From assembly GCF_000219725.1 (NCBI RefSeq), contig NC_015732.1:2982972-3046971 (forward strand): a stretch of DNA of 64,000 nucleotides, read 5' to 3'. Under the pieces are notes generated by a model that was given only the letters and a program-made list of their open reading frames with translations, made no database searches and was not told where the DNA came from. The position numbers and the translations under genes are program-made. The stretch is from Gracilinema caldarium DSM 7334 (GTDB lineage: Bacteria; Spirochaetota; Spirochaetia; Treponematales; Breznakiellaceae). This document shows, in pieces, positions 40,913-52,565 of the stretch (position 1 is the stretch's first letter; every line of letters begins with the position of its first letter).

Positions 40913-42664
40913 CTATAAAATCATGTCGTCGATAGCCTTCCCGCCAGGCACCATGGGGAGCACCTGTTCATCCATATCGATGACCGCCTCGACGACCGCT
41001 GCTTTTCCGCTTGCGATGTCAGCCAGGGCTTTTTCCAGGGCATCCATGAATTGGCTCTCCCCTTCTGCCCGGTAGCCGTTAAGACCATAGGCTCCTGCTA
41101 GTTTGATGAAATCCGGTGGTCTCAGTAAGGTTGTTTCAGCATACCGTTCGTCATAAAAGAGGGTCTGCCACTGGCGCACCATGCCTAAAACACGGTTATT
41201 CATGATAACCACAAGGATCGGCAGGTGATACATAAAGGCGGTAGCCATCTCACCAGCGTTCATTCTGAATGAGCCATCGCCGGTAAAGAGGACCACCGGC
41301 CGCTCAGGATTCGCCATTTTAGCGCCGAGGGCAAGCCCCATACCACTTCCCATGGTTCCCAGCCCTCCAGAAGTAAGGAATGAACGGGGCCGGTTCAGGG
41401 GATAGAACTGGGCAGCCCACATCTGGTGCTGGCCCACATCGGTTGCAACAATGACCTCTGGCCCGAGGCGCTGTGCTACCGCTTCTATGACAAATTTGGG
41501 ATGAAGCGGAACCGGGCGGCTGTGGGCTTCGGGGACAATCTTTTTCAGCTCCGCCACATCGCCATTCCATTCGTTTTCTGTCCGTTCAGGAATTTTTTGC
41601 AGGAGTTCACCAAGAACTTTTTTGAGATCCCCGATGATCCAGTGTTCTGACTTTACATTCTTGTTGATTTCTGCGGGGTCAATGTCCAAATGCAGGATTT
41701 TCGCATCCACGGCGAATTTGTCTGCCTTGCTCACGACCCGGTCGGAGAAGCGGGCGCCGATGGCAATCACAAGGTCCGCTTTCTGGATGGCCTTATTGCT
41801 GGCCACCGAACCGTGCATACCGATCATCCCCGTATTCAGGGGATGGTCGAAGGGGAGCGCACCCTTACCCATGAGGCTTAAAGCTGCTGGAGCTTTAAGC
41901 TTTTCTACCAGGGCTTTCAGTTCCGCCGCAGCATCGGCAATAATAACCCCGCCGCCGGCGTAAATAAAGGGCCGTTTCGCCTTGCTGATGAGCTCCGCCG
42001 CGGCGAGTACATCTGCTTCAGTATAGGTCTTCCGGTTTCCCCGGGCGGAGAGCCGGGCGGCCCGGGCCAACGCGACCGGGCTCTGGGCCACCGGGTTTTG
42101 GTTGTTCAGACTTGCGGCCGCAGCGGGATCATGCTGGGAACGGGGGGTCCATTCGCAGAGGGCCGCCGTCACGTCCTTGGGAATATCGATGAGGACCGGC
42201 CCGGGCCGCCCAGAGGCTGCCACAAGGAAGGCTTCCCGCACCACCTCAGCCAAATCCTTCACGTCCTTGACAATCCAGTTATGCTTGGTAATCGGCATCG
42301 TAACGCCGGCGATATCCACTTCCTGAAAGCTGTCTTTTCCCAAGAGGCTGGTGGGCACGTTGCCGGTAATGGCCACCAGGGGAACCGAGTCCATATAGGC
42401 TGTCGCAATACCGGTTACGAGGTTCGTAGCCCCGGGGCCTGAAGTGGCAATGCAGACTCCCACTCTGCCGGTTGATCGGGCATAACCATCCGCCGCATGG
42501 GCCGCATGCTGTTCATGACTTGTGAGGACATGCCGGATCCGGTCCTTGTGTTTATAAAGCTCATCATAAATAAAGAGCACTGAACCGCCGGGATACCCGA
42601 AAACCGTATCCACCCCCTGTTCAATTAAGGATTCAATGAGAATCCGTGCACCGGTGTACTGCAT
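40913..42664 (-). CDS. ilvB: Acetolactate synthase, large subunit (copy 1)
   Basis: A 583-residue thiamine-diphosphate enzyme that joins two pyruvates (or pyruvate and 2-oxobutyrate) in valine/leucine (isoleucine) synthesis. The N-terminus has GYPGGSVLFIYDEL and the catalytic Glu in LTSHEQHAAHAADGYARS. The cofactor motif is LFTGDGSFRMNAGE with NNRVLGMVRQWQ. An insertion of about 30 residues rich in Ala/Asn/Gln (about 178-208) lies between the first and second domains. It is last in the operon, while its regulatory partner ilvN is near the front. A second copy is at 63205. AAGGAG precedes the ATG. Confidence 0.95.
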   Translation of the reverse strand: MQYTGARILIESLIEQGVDTVFGYPGGSVLFIYDELYKHKDRIRHVLTSHEQHAAHAADGYARSTGRVGVCIATSGPGATNLVTGIATAYMDSVPLVAITGNVPTSLLGKDSFQEVDIAGVTMPITKHNWIVKDVKDLAEVVREAFLVAASGRPGPVLIDIPKDVTAALCEWTPRSQHDPAAAASLNNQNPVAQSPVALARAARLSARGNRKTYTEADVLAAAELISKAKRPFIYAGGGVIIADAAAELKALVEKLKAPAALSLMGKGALPFDHPLNTGMIGMHGSVASNKAIQKADLVIAIGARFSDRVVSKADKFAVDAKILHLDIDPAEINKNVKSEHWIIGDLKKVLGELLQKIPERTENEWNGDVAELKKIVPEAHSRPVPLHPKFVIEAVAQRLGPEVIVATDVGQHQMWAAQFYPLNRPRSFLTSGGLGTMGSGMGLALGAKMANPERPVVLFTGDGSFRMNAGEMATAFMYHLPILVVIMNNRVLGMVRQWQTLFYDERYAETTLLRPPDFIKLAGAYGLNGYRAEGESQFMDALEKALADIASGKAAVVEAVIDMDEQVLPMVPGGKAIDDMIL

Positions 42665-42667
42665 AAG

Positions 42668-44338
42668 CTACTCCTTGAAAATAGCACCGGAGGCGGCGGA
42701 GCTCACCTGCCGGGCATAACGCGCCAGGTACCCATGGGTAACCTTGGGCGGCAGGGGTTTCCATTGGGCCCGCCGCTGGGCCAGTTCAGCATCGCTGAGC
42801 TGGACCGAAAGGGTGCCCCCTTCAATATCAATCTGGATGATGTCCCCTTCCTTAAGGAGCCCGATGGGCCCCCCTTCAGCGGCTTCCGGGGATACATGGC
42901 CGATGGCGGCCCCCTTAGTCGCCCCGGAGAAACGGCCGTCGGTGATGAGGGCTACCTTGTCATCGAGACCCCGTCCTGCAAGGGCGGCGGTGGGAGCGAG
43001 CATCTCCTTCATACCGGGGCCGCCACGGGGACCCTCATAGCGGATAACCACCACATCCCCTGCTTTAATTCGGCCTTCCATAATGGCAGAGAAGGCGTCT
43101 TCTTCCTTGTCAAAAACCCGGGCAGGGCCGGAATGTTTGAGCATATTTGGGGCGACGGCGCTCTTTTTCACGATACAGCCGTCGGGGGCCAGGTTACCCC
43201 GGAGTGCCACAAGGCCGCCGGTGGCCGAATAGGGATTATCAGCGGGCCGGATTACCTGGGGATTCCGGTTATAGGCCTTCGCGATTGCATCCTTAAGGGT
43301 GCCATACACCGTTCGGGCGTTAATATCAATTAATTTCTTACTGGCCAGTTCCTTAAGCACCGCTTGTACGCCACCGGCGGCATAGAGGTCCTCGATATGG
43401 GTGGCGCTGACCGGTGCGAGCCTGCACAGGTTCGGGGTAACTGCGCTGACTTCATTCAGCATATCCAGGGTAAGTTCCACACCCGCTTCATGGGCAATGG
43501 CAGGCAAATGCAGAGCCGTATTGGTGGAACAACCCAGGGCCATATCTAACGCGAGGGCATTCCGGAAAGCGGTCTTGGTCATGATGTCCCGGGGCTTCAA
43601 ATTCTCCTTCAGGACCTTTAGAACCTGCATGCCTGCCTGTTTTGCCAGGCGTATCCGCTCCGCATAGACCGCAGGGATGGTGCCATTGCCGGGAAGCCCC
43701 ATGCCGAGGGCTTCAGTAACACAGTTCATCGAATTGGCGGTAAACATACCCGAACAGGACCCGCAGCCGGGACAGGCTTCATTTTCAAGCTGATCCAGTT
43801 CTTCCTCTGACATTTTGCCGGCCCCAACGGCACCGACCGCTTCAAACATGGTGGTCAGGCTCACCGCCCTTGTTCCCTGGGCATTGGAATGGCGGCCTGC
43901 CAGCATGGGTCCCCCTGACACAAAGACCGAAGGTACATTGAGCCGGGCTGCGGCCATGAGCATACCGGGAATAATCTTATCGCAGTTCGGTACATAAACC
44001 ACCGCATCAAAGGCATGGGCCATGACCATACACTCAATGGAATCAGCGATCAGTTCCCGGGTCACGAGGCTGTAGCGCATTCCCTCATGGCCCATGGCAA
44101 TCCCGTCGCAGACCCCAATAACGGGGAATTCGATGGGGGTGCCCCCTGCAAGACGAACCCCATCGGCCACAGCCTTGGCAACCTTATCCAGGTGGATGTG
44201 ACCGGGAACAATTTCGCTCTTTGCCACCACAATACCAATGAGGGGGCGCTCCAGTTCTTCATCAATAAAACCCATGGATTTAAAGAGAGACCGGTGGGGT
44301 GCCCGTTCTATTCCTTTTTTAACCGCATCACTTCGCAT
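42668..44338 (-). CDS. ilvD: Dihydroxy-acid dehydratase (copy 1)
   Basis: A 556-residue Fe-S dehydratase that turns 2,3-dihydroxy-isovalerate or 2,3-dihydroxy-3-methylvalerate into the 2-oxo acid. Cluster Cys residues are in [12 protein letters not shown] and [18 protein letters not shown]. The C-terminal [28 protein letters not shown] is typical. The length fits the shorter archaeal/clostridial-type IlvD, distinct from the 626-residue copy at 59257. GGAGGG precedes the ATG, and ilvB follows after 3 bases. Confidence 0.95.
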   Translation of the reverse strand: MRSDAVKKGIERAPHRSLFKSMGFIDEELERPLIGIVVAKSEIVPGHIHLDKVAKAVADGVRLAGGTPIEFPVIGVCDGIAMGHEGMRYSLVTRELIADSIECMVMAHAFDAVVYVPNCDKIIPGMLMAAARLNVPSVFVSGGPMLAGRHSNAQGTRAVSLTTMFEAVGAVGAGKMSEEELDQLENEACPGCGSCSGMFTANSMNCVTEALGMGLPGNGTIPAVYAERIRLAKQAGMQVLKVLKENLKPRDIMTKTAFRNALALDMALGCSTNTALHLPAIAHEAGVELTLDMLNEVSAVTPNLCRLAPVSATHIEDLYAAGGVQAVLKELASKKLIDINARTVYGTLKDAIAKAYNRNPQVIRPADNPYSATGGLVALRGNLAPDGCIVKKSAVAPNMLKHSGPARVFDKEEDAFSAIMEGRIKAGDVVVIRYEGPRGGPGMKEMLAPTAALAGRGLDDKVALITDGRFSGATKGAAIGHVSPEAAEGGPIGLLKEGDIIQIDIEGGTLSVQLSDAELAQRRAQWKPLPPKVTHGYLARYARQVSSAASGAIFKE

Positions 44339-44353
44339 TGTCTTTGCCCTCCC

Positions 44354-45583
44354 TTATTTACTCTGGGCTTCCAGAGCGGCCAGCACCGCCTTACCCATCT
44401 CGCGGGTACCCACGATTTTTTCCCGGGCAGCGTTGGCAGTGCCGACGGCACCTGTAGAACCGGCAGCAGCGTTTACAGCGCCGGCGCTGCCATTCCGGCT
44501 TGCAATATCCCTGGTCCGGTACCCTGCGTCCAGGGTCGCCGTTACGGCCGATTCAATCGCCCGGGCTTCCGTTTCGAGCCCAAAGGAATAACGGAGTAGC
44601 ATGGCCGCTGAGAGAATCGTGGCCAGCGGGTTGGCTATATCCTGGCCCGCAATATCCGGCGCAGACCCATGTATCGGTTCATAGAGCCCCATGGTTACCC
44701 GTTTGCCGCTGGCCTTTGCGCCGCCTGATGAGCCGGCCTTAGGTTCTTCCTCCGGACTGTCACCGAGGCTCGCCGAGGCCAGCATACCGATGGAGCCGGT
44801 CAGTACCGAGGCTTCGTCGGAAAGGATGTCCCCAAAGAGGTTCGAGGTAACAATCACATCGAACTGGCCCGGGGCCCGTACGAGTTGCATGGCACAGTTA
44901 TCCACGTACATATAGGTCGTCTCGATATCCGGATAATCCTTGGCCACCTCGGCGGCCACTTCCCGCCAGAGGCGGCTCGATTCGAGCACATTGGCCTTAT
45001 CGACCACGCAGAGCTTTTTCCGCCGGACCGCCGCAGACCGGTATCCCACCCGGAGGACCCGTTCAATTTCAGAGCGGGAATAGGTTTCCGTATCAAAGGC
45101 CGAACTGCCATCAGGACTCCGGCCCCGCTCGCCAAAATAGAGACCTCCCGTCAGTTCTCGAACAATAAGAAGATCAAAGGAAGCTTCCCCCTTGGGGTTA
45201 CTCGCCCGGAGAACCTCATCCTTAATGGGACAGGCTTCCCGAAGCTGGGGTAAAAGCGCCGCAGGCCGCAGGTTTGCATAGACCCCAAGCCCCGCCCGTA
45301 GGCCTAGAAGGGCCCGTTCGGGCCTGAGGTGGCCCGGCAGGGTTTCCCACTTCGGCCCTCCAACAGCACCCAGAAGCACCGCATCGCATTGTTTTGCTGC
45401 TTCCAGGGTTTCCGCAGGGAGGGGTTCCCCGGTAGCATCGATGGCACAGCCGCCGGCTTCCAATTCTACATAGTTAAATACATGGCCATACTTGTCGGCC
45501 ACCGCATCCAATACATCCACAGCCTGGGCCACCACATCGGGCCCGATACCATCCCCCGGGACAAGGGCGATTGAATAGTTCAT
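44354..45583 (-). CDS. leuB: 3-isopropylmalate dehydrogenase
   Basis: This oxidises and decarboxylates 3-isopropylmalate in leucine synthesis, and likely 3-methylmalate in the citramalate route to isoleucine. It has 409 residues from ATG 45583, preferred because GGAG lies 9 bases upstream; the ATG at 45592 touches the ribosome site. Landmarks: [38 protein letters not shown], and [17 protein letters not shown]. Two low-complexity insertions make it about 50 residues longer than usual: [18 protein letters not shown] before [16 protein letters not shown], and a Gly/Ala-rich stretch near residues 365-392. Confidence 0.94.
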   Translation of the reverse strand: MNYSIALVPGDGIGPDVVAQAVDVLDAVADKYGHVFNYVELEAGGCAIDATGEPLPAETLEAAKQCDAVLLGAVGGPKWETLPGHLRPERALLGLRAGLGVYANLRPAALLPQLREACPIKDEVLRASNPKGEASFDLLIVRELTGGLYFGERGRSPDGSSAFDTETYSRSEIERVLRVGYRSAAVRRKKLCVVDKANVLESSRLWREVAAEVAKDYPDIETTYMYVDNCAMQLVRAPGQFDVIVTSNLFGDILSDEASVLTGSIGMLASASLGDSPEEEPKAGSSGGAKASGKRVTMGLYEPIHGSAPDIAGQDIANPLATILSAAMLLRYSFGLETEARAIESAVTATLDAGYRTRDIASRNGSAGAVNAAAGSTGAVGTANAAREKIVGTREMGKAVLAALEAQSK

Positions 45584-45598
45584 GTTTTTCATCTCCTT

Positions 45599-47317
45599 CT
45601 ATATATAAGCCTTGAACCGGCGTTCAATATCATGGATCAATTTATATTCGATAGCATCCACCAGGGCCGACCGGCTCGCATCGATGATGTCGGCGGAAAC
45701 TCCAACCGTAGTCCAGGCCGACTCGCCGTCGGTGGATTCAATAAGTACCCTAACCTTGGCAGCGGTAGCATCATTCCCATTGATGACCCGGACCTTGTAG
45801 TCCGAGAGCCGTACCCGGCCCAGTTCGGGGTAAAAGCGCTCCAGGGCCCGGCGCAGGGCTCCGTCCAGGGCATTCACCGGGCCGTCCCCTTCCGCCGCGG
45901 CAATTTCGGTTGAACCATCAACCTTTACCTTGACCCAGGCATTGGAACAGGTGGCACCATCGGAAGATGGATGCTCGCTCACTACCCGGTACCGCTCAAT
46001 ACTAAAGAGGGGTTTGTATTTACCCAATTCACGGCGGACCAACAGTTCAAAGCTCGCATCGGCCCCTTCGAATTGCCACCCTTCAGCTTCCAGGGCTTTA
46101 AGCCGGGCCGCCACAGCGGCAGTAACCGGGTGGTCCTTGGTAATGGCGGGATCAATTTTCTTTGCCCGTTCGGCAATGGCCGAGCGTCCCCCGACCTCAC
46201 TCATCAGGAAGCGCCGGTCATTGCCCACCCTGGCGGGGTCCACATGTTCAAAGGATCGTCGAACCTTCAGGATCCCGTCCGCATGCATACCCGCCTTATG
46301 GGCAAAGGCATGGCTTCCCACATAGGGCATTCCGTCGGGAACTGCCACATTGGCAATTTCTGCAACCCGGCGGGTCAGCTCCGAAATCCGTTCGAGCCGG
46401 CCCTCGGGCAGACAGCGCAGATTCAGTTTCAGTTCAAGGCTCGGCACGATAGCCGCCAGGGCTGCATTCCCGCAGCGTTCGCCAAAGCCTACGAGGGTTC
46501 CCTGCACATGCCGGGCACCGGCCTGTACTGCCATGACCGAATTGGCACTGGCCATGCCCGCATCGTCGTGGGCATGGATGCCCACCAGTTTGCCTGCCAG
46601 CTCGCGGAGCTCCTCCTCACTTTCTTTTCCCCGGATTAGCCCCCGTAATGCGGAGACTCCGCTGTGGGCAACCAGGTTAATCACCTCTTTCACACAATGC
46701 TGAACCACATCGGGGAAAGTACCACCGTTGGTATCGCAAAGGACAATCCGGTCGGCCCCCGCCTCCAGGGCAGTCTGCAGGGTTGTCATGGCATAGTCCG
46801 GATTGGCTTTCCAGCCATCAAAAAAATGCTCCGCATCATATATGACAGTTTTTCCCGCATCTTTAAAGAAGGCTATGGTTTCCCGGATCATAGCCAGGTT
46901 TTCTTCCAGACTTACCTTGAGCACCTCCGTCGCATGGAGGTCCCAGCTTTTGCCGAAGAGCACCACCGCCTCTGTTTCAGCCTGAAGCAGACTGCGGACA
47001 TTGGTATCTTCCTGGGGCGTCACGCCCTTCTTCCGGGTAGCCCCGAAGGCGCAGAGCTTTGCCGTCTGGAGACCCAGATCCCGGGCAAGACGGAAGAATT
47101 CCATATCCTTGGGATTACTCCCCGGATTTCCCGCTTCGATCCAGGCAACCCCCAGTTCATCCAGGGCTCTGGCTACGGCAATTTTATCCTGTACCGAAAA
47201 GGCAATCCCCTCGCCCTGGGCTCCATCCCGCAGGGTGGTATCGAATATTTCAACCTGAGGTTCAAATCGTTCTTCAAATCGAGCTTCAGATTGATGTTTT
47301 GCTGTATGTTCAGACAC
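45599..47317 (-). CDS. cimA: Citramalate synthase (isoleucine pathway from pyruvate)
   Basis: A 572-residue enzyme condensing acetyl-CoA and pyruvate to citramalate. The TIM barrel starts EIFDTTLRDGAQGEGIAFSVQDK and has WIEAGNPGSNPKDMEFF, a signature of the TIGR00977-type citramalate synthases, then HAHDDAGMASANSVMAVQAGARHVQGT. The C-terminal regulatory domain is LeuA-like. The start is set at GTG 47317, which overlaps the leuA stop and has AGGAGG upstream; the longer open frame to 47461 lies within leuA. Its presence, with no ilvA in view, implies threonine-independent isoleucine synthesis. Confidence 0.9.
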   Translation of the reverse strand: MSEHTAKHQSEARFEERFEPQVEIFDTTLRDGAQGEGIAFSVQDKIAVARALDELGVAWIEAGNPGSNPKDMEFFRLARDLGLQTAKLCAFGATRKKGVTPQEDTNVRSLLQAETEAVVLFGKSWDLHATEVLKVSLEENLAMIRETIAFFKDAGKTVIYDAEHFFDGWKANPDYAMTTLQTALEAGADRIVLCDTNGGTFPDVVQHCVKEVINLVAHSGVSALRGLIRGKESEEELRELAGKLVGIHAHDDAGMASANSVMAVQAGARHVQGTLVGFGERCGNAALAAIVPSLELKLNLRCLPEGRLERISELTRRVAEIANVAVPDGMPYVGSHAFAHKAGMHADGILKVRRSFEHVDPARVGNDRRFLMSEVGGRSAIAERAKKIDPAITKDHPVTAAVAARLKALEAEGWQFEGADASFELLVRRELGKYKPLFSIERYRVVSEHPSSDGATCSNAWVKVKVDGSTEIAAAEGDGPVNALDGALRRALERFYPELGRVRLSDYKVRVINGNDATAAKVRVLIESTDGESAWTTVGVSADIIDASRSALVDAIEYKLIHDIERRFKAYI

Positions 47318-48872
47318 CGATGGGCTCCTCCTGTGCAGGTCCGCGCTGGCCACTTGCCGCAGACAGCTCCCATTCCATGGCATTAATGGCAGCCACATAG
47401 GCTTTAATGGCTGCTTCGATGATGTCCGTAGAAAGGCCCCGGCCATTCCAGCGCCGGCCATCCCAGGAAATCTTTACCGTAGCCTCGCCCTGGGCATCCT
47501 CACCGCCGGTAACGGCACCCAGTTCGAAGGTTTCCAGGTCCGGCTGTTTCCCGATAATCCGATCAATAGCCTTAAAGGCTGCATCGATGGGACCATCTCC
47601 CACGGCCACTTCTTCGCGGTAGGTACCATCCTTATGCAGGAGCCGAATTGTGCTCGTCGCACTGAGACTAGATCCGGAATTGACCACCCAGCGATCCAGC
47701 TTATAGGTCTCAGGCACCGCCGCGGCAGACCCAACAATCATGGCTTCGATATCCCGGTCGCTGACGACCTTCTTTTTATCCGCCAGCACCTTGAACTGGG
47801 CAAAGAACTCATCCACCGCCTTGCTATCCAATGAAAAACCCAGATCCTTAAGGCGTTCTTCAAAGGCATGCCGCCCCGAATGCTTACCCAGGACCATCCG
47901 ATTCCGGGGAATACCTATCGATTCGGGGGTCATTATTTCGTAGGTAGAGCGATTGGCAAGAATTCCATGTTGATGAATCCCCGCTTCGTGGGCAAAGGCG
48001 TTTTCTCCGACCACCGCCTTGTTGGGCTGTACCCTGACGCCGGTAACCTGGGAAACAAGGCGACTGGTGGCATAAATCTGGGTAGTGTCAATGCGGCTTT
48101 CTATGTCAAGGAAATCCTTCCGGGTCCGCATCCCCATGACAATCTCTTCCAGGGCGGCGTTGCCAGCCCGTTCGCCCAGGCCATTTATGGTGCATTCAAG
48201 TTGATCAGCCCCCGCCAGTGCCGCTGCCAGGGTATTGGCTACGGCGAGGCCTAAGTCGTTATGGCAGTGCACCGAAATGCGGGCCATATCGATGTTAGGG
48301 GTATGGGCCTTAATATAGGCAACCAGGTTTCCAAATTCCGCAGGAATCGCATACCCTACCGTATCGGGGATATTCACCACCGTCGCCCCCGCATCGATAA
48401 CCGCCGAAAAGACCTTGCAGAGGAAATCGGGATTACTGCGGGATGCATCTTCGGCGGAAAACTCTACATCGGAGCAATACTTTTTTGCGTATTTAACCGC
48501 CGCTACAGCCCGTTCCAGTACCTGTTCCGGTGTCATCTTCAGTTTGTATTCCATGTGAATCGGCGAAGTCGCAATGAAGGTATGAATCCGCGGTTGAGCG
48601 GCCTTTGATAGGGCTTCCCAGCCCGCATCAATATCCTTTTCCAGAGCCCGGCAAAGACCAGCCACTACGCTGTTCTTTACCACGCCCGCCACCGCCTGGA
48701 CCGCCGCCAGGTCACCGGGACTCGCCGCGGGGAACCCTGCCTCCATCACATCCACCCCCAGCTTTTCCAGCTGGCGGGCTACCTCTACCTTTTCCTGCAA
48801 ATTCATACTGCATCCGGGAGCCTGTTCGCCATCCCGGAGGGTTGTATCAAAAATCTGTACTGTACGGGCCAT
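47310..48872 (-). CDS. leuA: 2-isopropylmalate synthase
   Basis: A 520-residue enzyme, first step of leucine synthesis (acetyl-CoA plus 2-oxoisovalerate). The barrel starts IFDTTLRDGEQAPGCSMNLQEK and includes VHCHNDLGLAVANTLAA and NGLGERAGNAALEEIVM. The C-terminal LeuA dimer/regulatory domain (about 385-505) binds leucine for feedback control. AAGGAGG precedes the ATG. The 3' end overlaps cimA by eight bases. The last 15 residues are a Gln/Glu/Pro tail. Confidence 0.95.
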   Translation of the reverse strand: MARTVQIFDTTLRDGEQAPGCSMNLQEKVEVARQLEKLGVDVMEAGFPAASPGDLAAVQAVAGVVKNSVVAGLCRALEKDIDAGWEALSKAAQPRIHTFIATSPIHMEYKLKMTPEQVLERAVAAVKYAKKYCSDVEFSAEDASRSNPDFLCKVFSAVIDAGATVVNIPDTVGYAIPAEFGNLVAYIKAHTPNIDMARISVHCHNDLGLAVANTLAAALAGADQLECTINGLGERAGNAALEEIVMGMRTRKDFLDIESRIDTTQIYATSRLVSQVTGVRVQPNKAVVGENAFAHEAGIHQHGILANRSTYEIMTPESIGIPRNRMVLGKHSGRHAFEERLKDLGFSLDSKAVDEFFAQFKVLADKKKVVSDRDIEAMIVGSAAAVPETYKLDRWVVNSGSSLSATSTIRLLHKDGTYREEVAVGDGPIDAAFKAIDRIIGKQPDLETFELGAVTGGEDAQGEATVKISWDGRRWNGRGLSTDIIEAAIKAYVAAINAMEWELSAASGQRGPAQEEPIGV

Positions 48873-48897
48873 AGGGGCCTCCTTTTCTACTTCAGTG

Positions 48898-50015
<1,118 letters not shown>

Positions 50016-50017
50016 GG

Positions 50018-50518
50018 TTAAATGCTAATGCTTAGTACGAGGGAACCGCGCTCCAGGGCTACTAGACCCGTGCGGGCTAGTTCGAGAATGCCATAGGGGC
50101 GCAAAAGGAGGAGGAGGCCTTCCAGCTTGTCAGAATCGCCGGTAGCCTCAATGGTAATGGTGGAGGGAGATACATCAATAATTCTAGATCGGAAAATCGT
50201 GGCAATTTCAATCACCGCAGGCCGGGTAACTTCGTCAGCCTTTACTTTGACCAGCATCAGTTCCCGGCGGATACAGGAATCGGGATCCAGCTCTCGGACC
50301 TGGATAACATCTACCAATTTCCCGAGCTGCTTTACAATTTGGTCCAGGACCTGTTCGTCCCCGCTCACTGCAATGGTCATACGAGACACGGAGGGGTCCT
50401 CCGTCTCGCCCACGGTCAAACCGTCGATATTAAATCCACGACGGCTAAAAAGGCCAGAAACCCGACTGAGTGTACCCGATCGGTTTTCCACCAAGGCCGA
50501 CACCACGTGCCGTTTCAT
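50018..50518 (-). CDS. ilvN: Acetolactate synthase, small (regulatory) subunit
   Basis: A 166-residue subunit with an N-terminal ACT domain (RHVVSALVENRSGTLSRVSGLFSRRGFNIDGLTVG) and the IlvH-type C-terminal domain (RELMLVKVKADEVTRPAVIEI, then LLRPYGILELARTGLVALERG). It confers valine feedback on the large subunit. It follows the DAHP synthase fusion gene by 22 bases and is separated from ilvB by five genes, an unusual split of the two subunits. Confidence 0.95.
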   Translation of the reverse strand: MKRHVVSALVENRSGTLSRVSGLFSRRGFNIDGLTVGETEDPSVSRMTIAVSGDEQVLDQIVKQLGKLVDVIQVRELDPDSCIRRELMLVKVKADEVTRPAVIEIATIFRSRIIDVSPSTITIEATGDSDKLEGLLLLLRPYGILELARTGLVALERGSLVLSISI

Positions 50519-50540
50519 GCCTACCCCCGTTTCAGGCTCC

Positions 50541-52541
50541 TTACAAGGAAGCCCGATATGCTCCGAGGAATCGGAAGTCCTCGGTCTTCGTTTTCAATTC
50601 ATCCATAGCCAGATCAAAGATTTTTTCTTCCTCCGGTATGGTAATATCCACATAAAACATATAGCGCCAGGGTTTTCCCGGAATAGGCCGGGATTCGAGT
50701 TTGGACATATTGATGCCCCGTTCGCTCAAGATTTTAAGGCACGCAAAAAGAGCACCGGGCTCATTGGGTGTGCTGAAGACCACCGAAGCCTTATTGGGCA
50801 CCTGAGTCTCAAAACCCGGAGGCAATTCTGCTCCCGTATTGAGCAGGGAGGGAACCTCTGTCTCGCTGCCCTTATTCCTCCGGCTTAAAATAAAGAAGCG
50901 GGTATAATTTAAAGGATTGGTTTCAATGCCCTCTTTCAACACCTTTAACCCATACAGTTGGGCGGCCACTTCACCGGCGATGGCAGCCACATGGGTCAGA
51001 TGTTCCCGCGCAATAGAGGCAACCGCACCGCCCGTATCGGTGCTGGGTTCCAACTTCCATTGGGGGTGCTGATCCAGGAATTCCCTGCACTGGGCAAAAC
51101 CCTGGGGATGGCTCCGGACGGTCGTAATGGTATCGAGGGTCGCATCCTGGGTACCGATGAGGCAATGCACAATACGGAGTTTTATTTCACCTACTATTGC
51201 AATATCCGGATACCGGATTAAAAGGTCATAGTTTTCGTGAACCGAGCCAGCAAGGCTGTTCTCTATGGGCACCATACCAAAGCGGGCCTTCCCTTCCAGG
51301 ACCGCATCAAAGACTGCTTTAAACGAAGGAACCGACATTCGTTTGGAATCTTCCCCAAAGGCGCGGATAATAGCCTGATCCGCATAGGCCCCGCTTTCTC
51401 CGGAAAAGGCAATACTGTCCTGAGTATCGGTTTCGGTGGATGAACGGCTCTGGGGCTTTTCAGCTTTCACTTCAGTAGTTGTAAAACCAGCTACAACCAG
51501 CTTACTCTGGCTTGCTGGCATGGGGGTCCTCAAGAGTTCCTTGCCAACCACCGGCGCCAGGGCTTCGATATCCCGCATGAGTTTTTCAAACTGCTCTGGA
51601 TACAGGGACTGGGGACCGTCAGAGAGGGCTTCTTCCGGCCGGGGGTGGACCTCTACGGTAAGACCATTGGCTCCGGCGGCAATGGCAGCCAGTGCAACGG
51701 GGCTTACCTTGGCCCGAATACCCACCGCATGGCTCGGGTCAACAATAACTGGCAAATGGGAAAGTTTGCGAACCACCGGGATTGCCGAAATATCCAGGGT
51801 GTTCCGTGTATAGGTTTCGAAGGTTCGGATACCCCGCTCACAGAGGATCACATCCTTGGTGCCTGAAGATAAGAGATATTCCGCAGAGAGGAGCCATTCT
51901 TCTATGGTAGCCGCTGGGCCCCGTTTGAGCAGTACCGGTTTTCCCAGGGCACCAACTTTTTTTAAGAGTTCATAATTCTGCATATTCCGGGCGCCGATCT
52001 GGAACATATCGGTAAGGTCATTCATCTGCTGGGCCAGCTCAGGGGAAACGACCTCGGTTACAATGGGCATACCGTAGGCTTCGCCGGCCTCTTTCATATA
52101 TTCCAGGCCCTTCATCCCCAGACCTTGGAACGCATAGGGACTGGTCCGGGGTTTATAAGCCCCACCCCGGAGCATCACCGCCCCCGATTCCCGAACCAGC
52201 GCGGCGGTTTCCAGTATCTGTTCCCGGCTTTCGATAGCACAGGGTCCGGCAATCACCGAAATACGACTGCCGCCAATTTTTACTGGGCCGATCGTCACGA
52301 TGGTATCTTCGCTCTTCGTTTCCCGGGAGGCTAACTCATAGGGTTTAGAGGTTTGGGCCACCCGTTCAACCCCGGGCAGGAGGGACAATTCGCGGATATC
52401 AACGGACCCCTTACCCGTCGCACCAAGGATATCATCATCCCCAAACACCTGTTCCCGGACCTTAAAGCCCCGTTCGCTTAAAAACACGCGAAGCCGGTCC
52501 TTATCATGGGAAGAAATGTTTTTTGAAAGTACGACGATCAT
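50541..52541 (-). CDS. DAHP synthase-prephenate dehydratase fusion protein
   Basis: A 666-residue bifunctional protein. Residues about 1-75 are a ferredoxin-like regulatory domain, about 85-335 a type I-beta DAHP synthase (ISVIAGPCAIESREQILETA, LRGGAYKPRTSPYAFQGLG, IVDPSHAVGIRAKV), then a polar linker (about 345-375), a prephenate dehydratase (IAFSGESGAYADQAIIRAF, VPIENSLAGSVHENYDLL, and TRFFILSR) and a C-terminal ACT domain (NEPGALFACLKILSERGINMSKLESRP). It joins the first step of the aromatic route to the phenylalanine branch; no chorismate mutase domain is present. GGAGG precedes the ATG. It is the first gene of the operon. Confidence 0.93.
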   Translation of the reverse strand: MIVVLSKNISSHDKDRLRVFLSERGFKVREQVFGDDDILGATGKGSVDIRELSLLPGVERVAQTSKPYELASRETKSEDTIVTIGPVKIGGSRISVIAGPCAIESREQILETAALVRESGAVMLRGGAYKPRTSPYAFQGLGMKGLEYMKEAGEAYGMPIVTEVVSPELAQQMNDLTDMFQIGARNMQNYELLKKVGALGKPVLLKRGPAATIEEWLLSAEYLLSSGTKDVILCERGIRTFETYTRNTLDISAIPVVRKLSHLPVIVDPSHAVGIRAKVSPVALAAIAAGANGLTVEVHPRPEEALSDGPQSLYPEQFEKLMRDIEALAPVVGKELLRTPMPASQSKLVVAGFTTTEVKAEKPQSRSSTETDTQDSIAFSGESGAYADQAIIRAFGEDSKRMSVPSFKAVFDAVLEGKARFGMVPIENSLAGSVHENYDLLIRYPDIAIVGEIKLRIVHCLIGTQDATLDTITTVRSHPQGFAQCREFLDQHPQWKLEPSTDTGGAVASIAREHLTHVAAIAGEVAAQLYGLKVLKEGIETNPLNYTRFFILSRRNKGSETEVPSLLNTGAELPPGFETQVPNKASVVFSTPNEPGALFACLKILSERGINMSKLESRPIPGKPWRYMFYVDITIPEEEKIFDLAMDELKTKTEDFRFLGAYRASL

Positions 52542-52565
52542 TGGCTATCCGCCTCCATGTTATGG

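Noticed and set aside
42734-43333. Long plus-strand open frame (199 codons) inside ilvD
   Set aside because: It lies antisense to a well-supported gene, has no ribosome site and its translation resembles no family; a by-product of GC-rich coding bias. The same applies to other antisense frames over leuA, cimA, vor and leuC.
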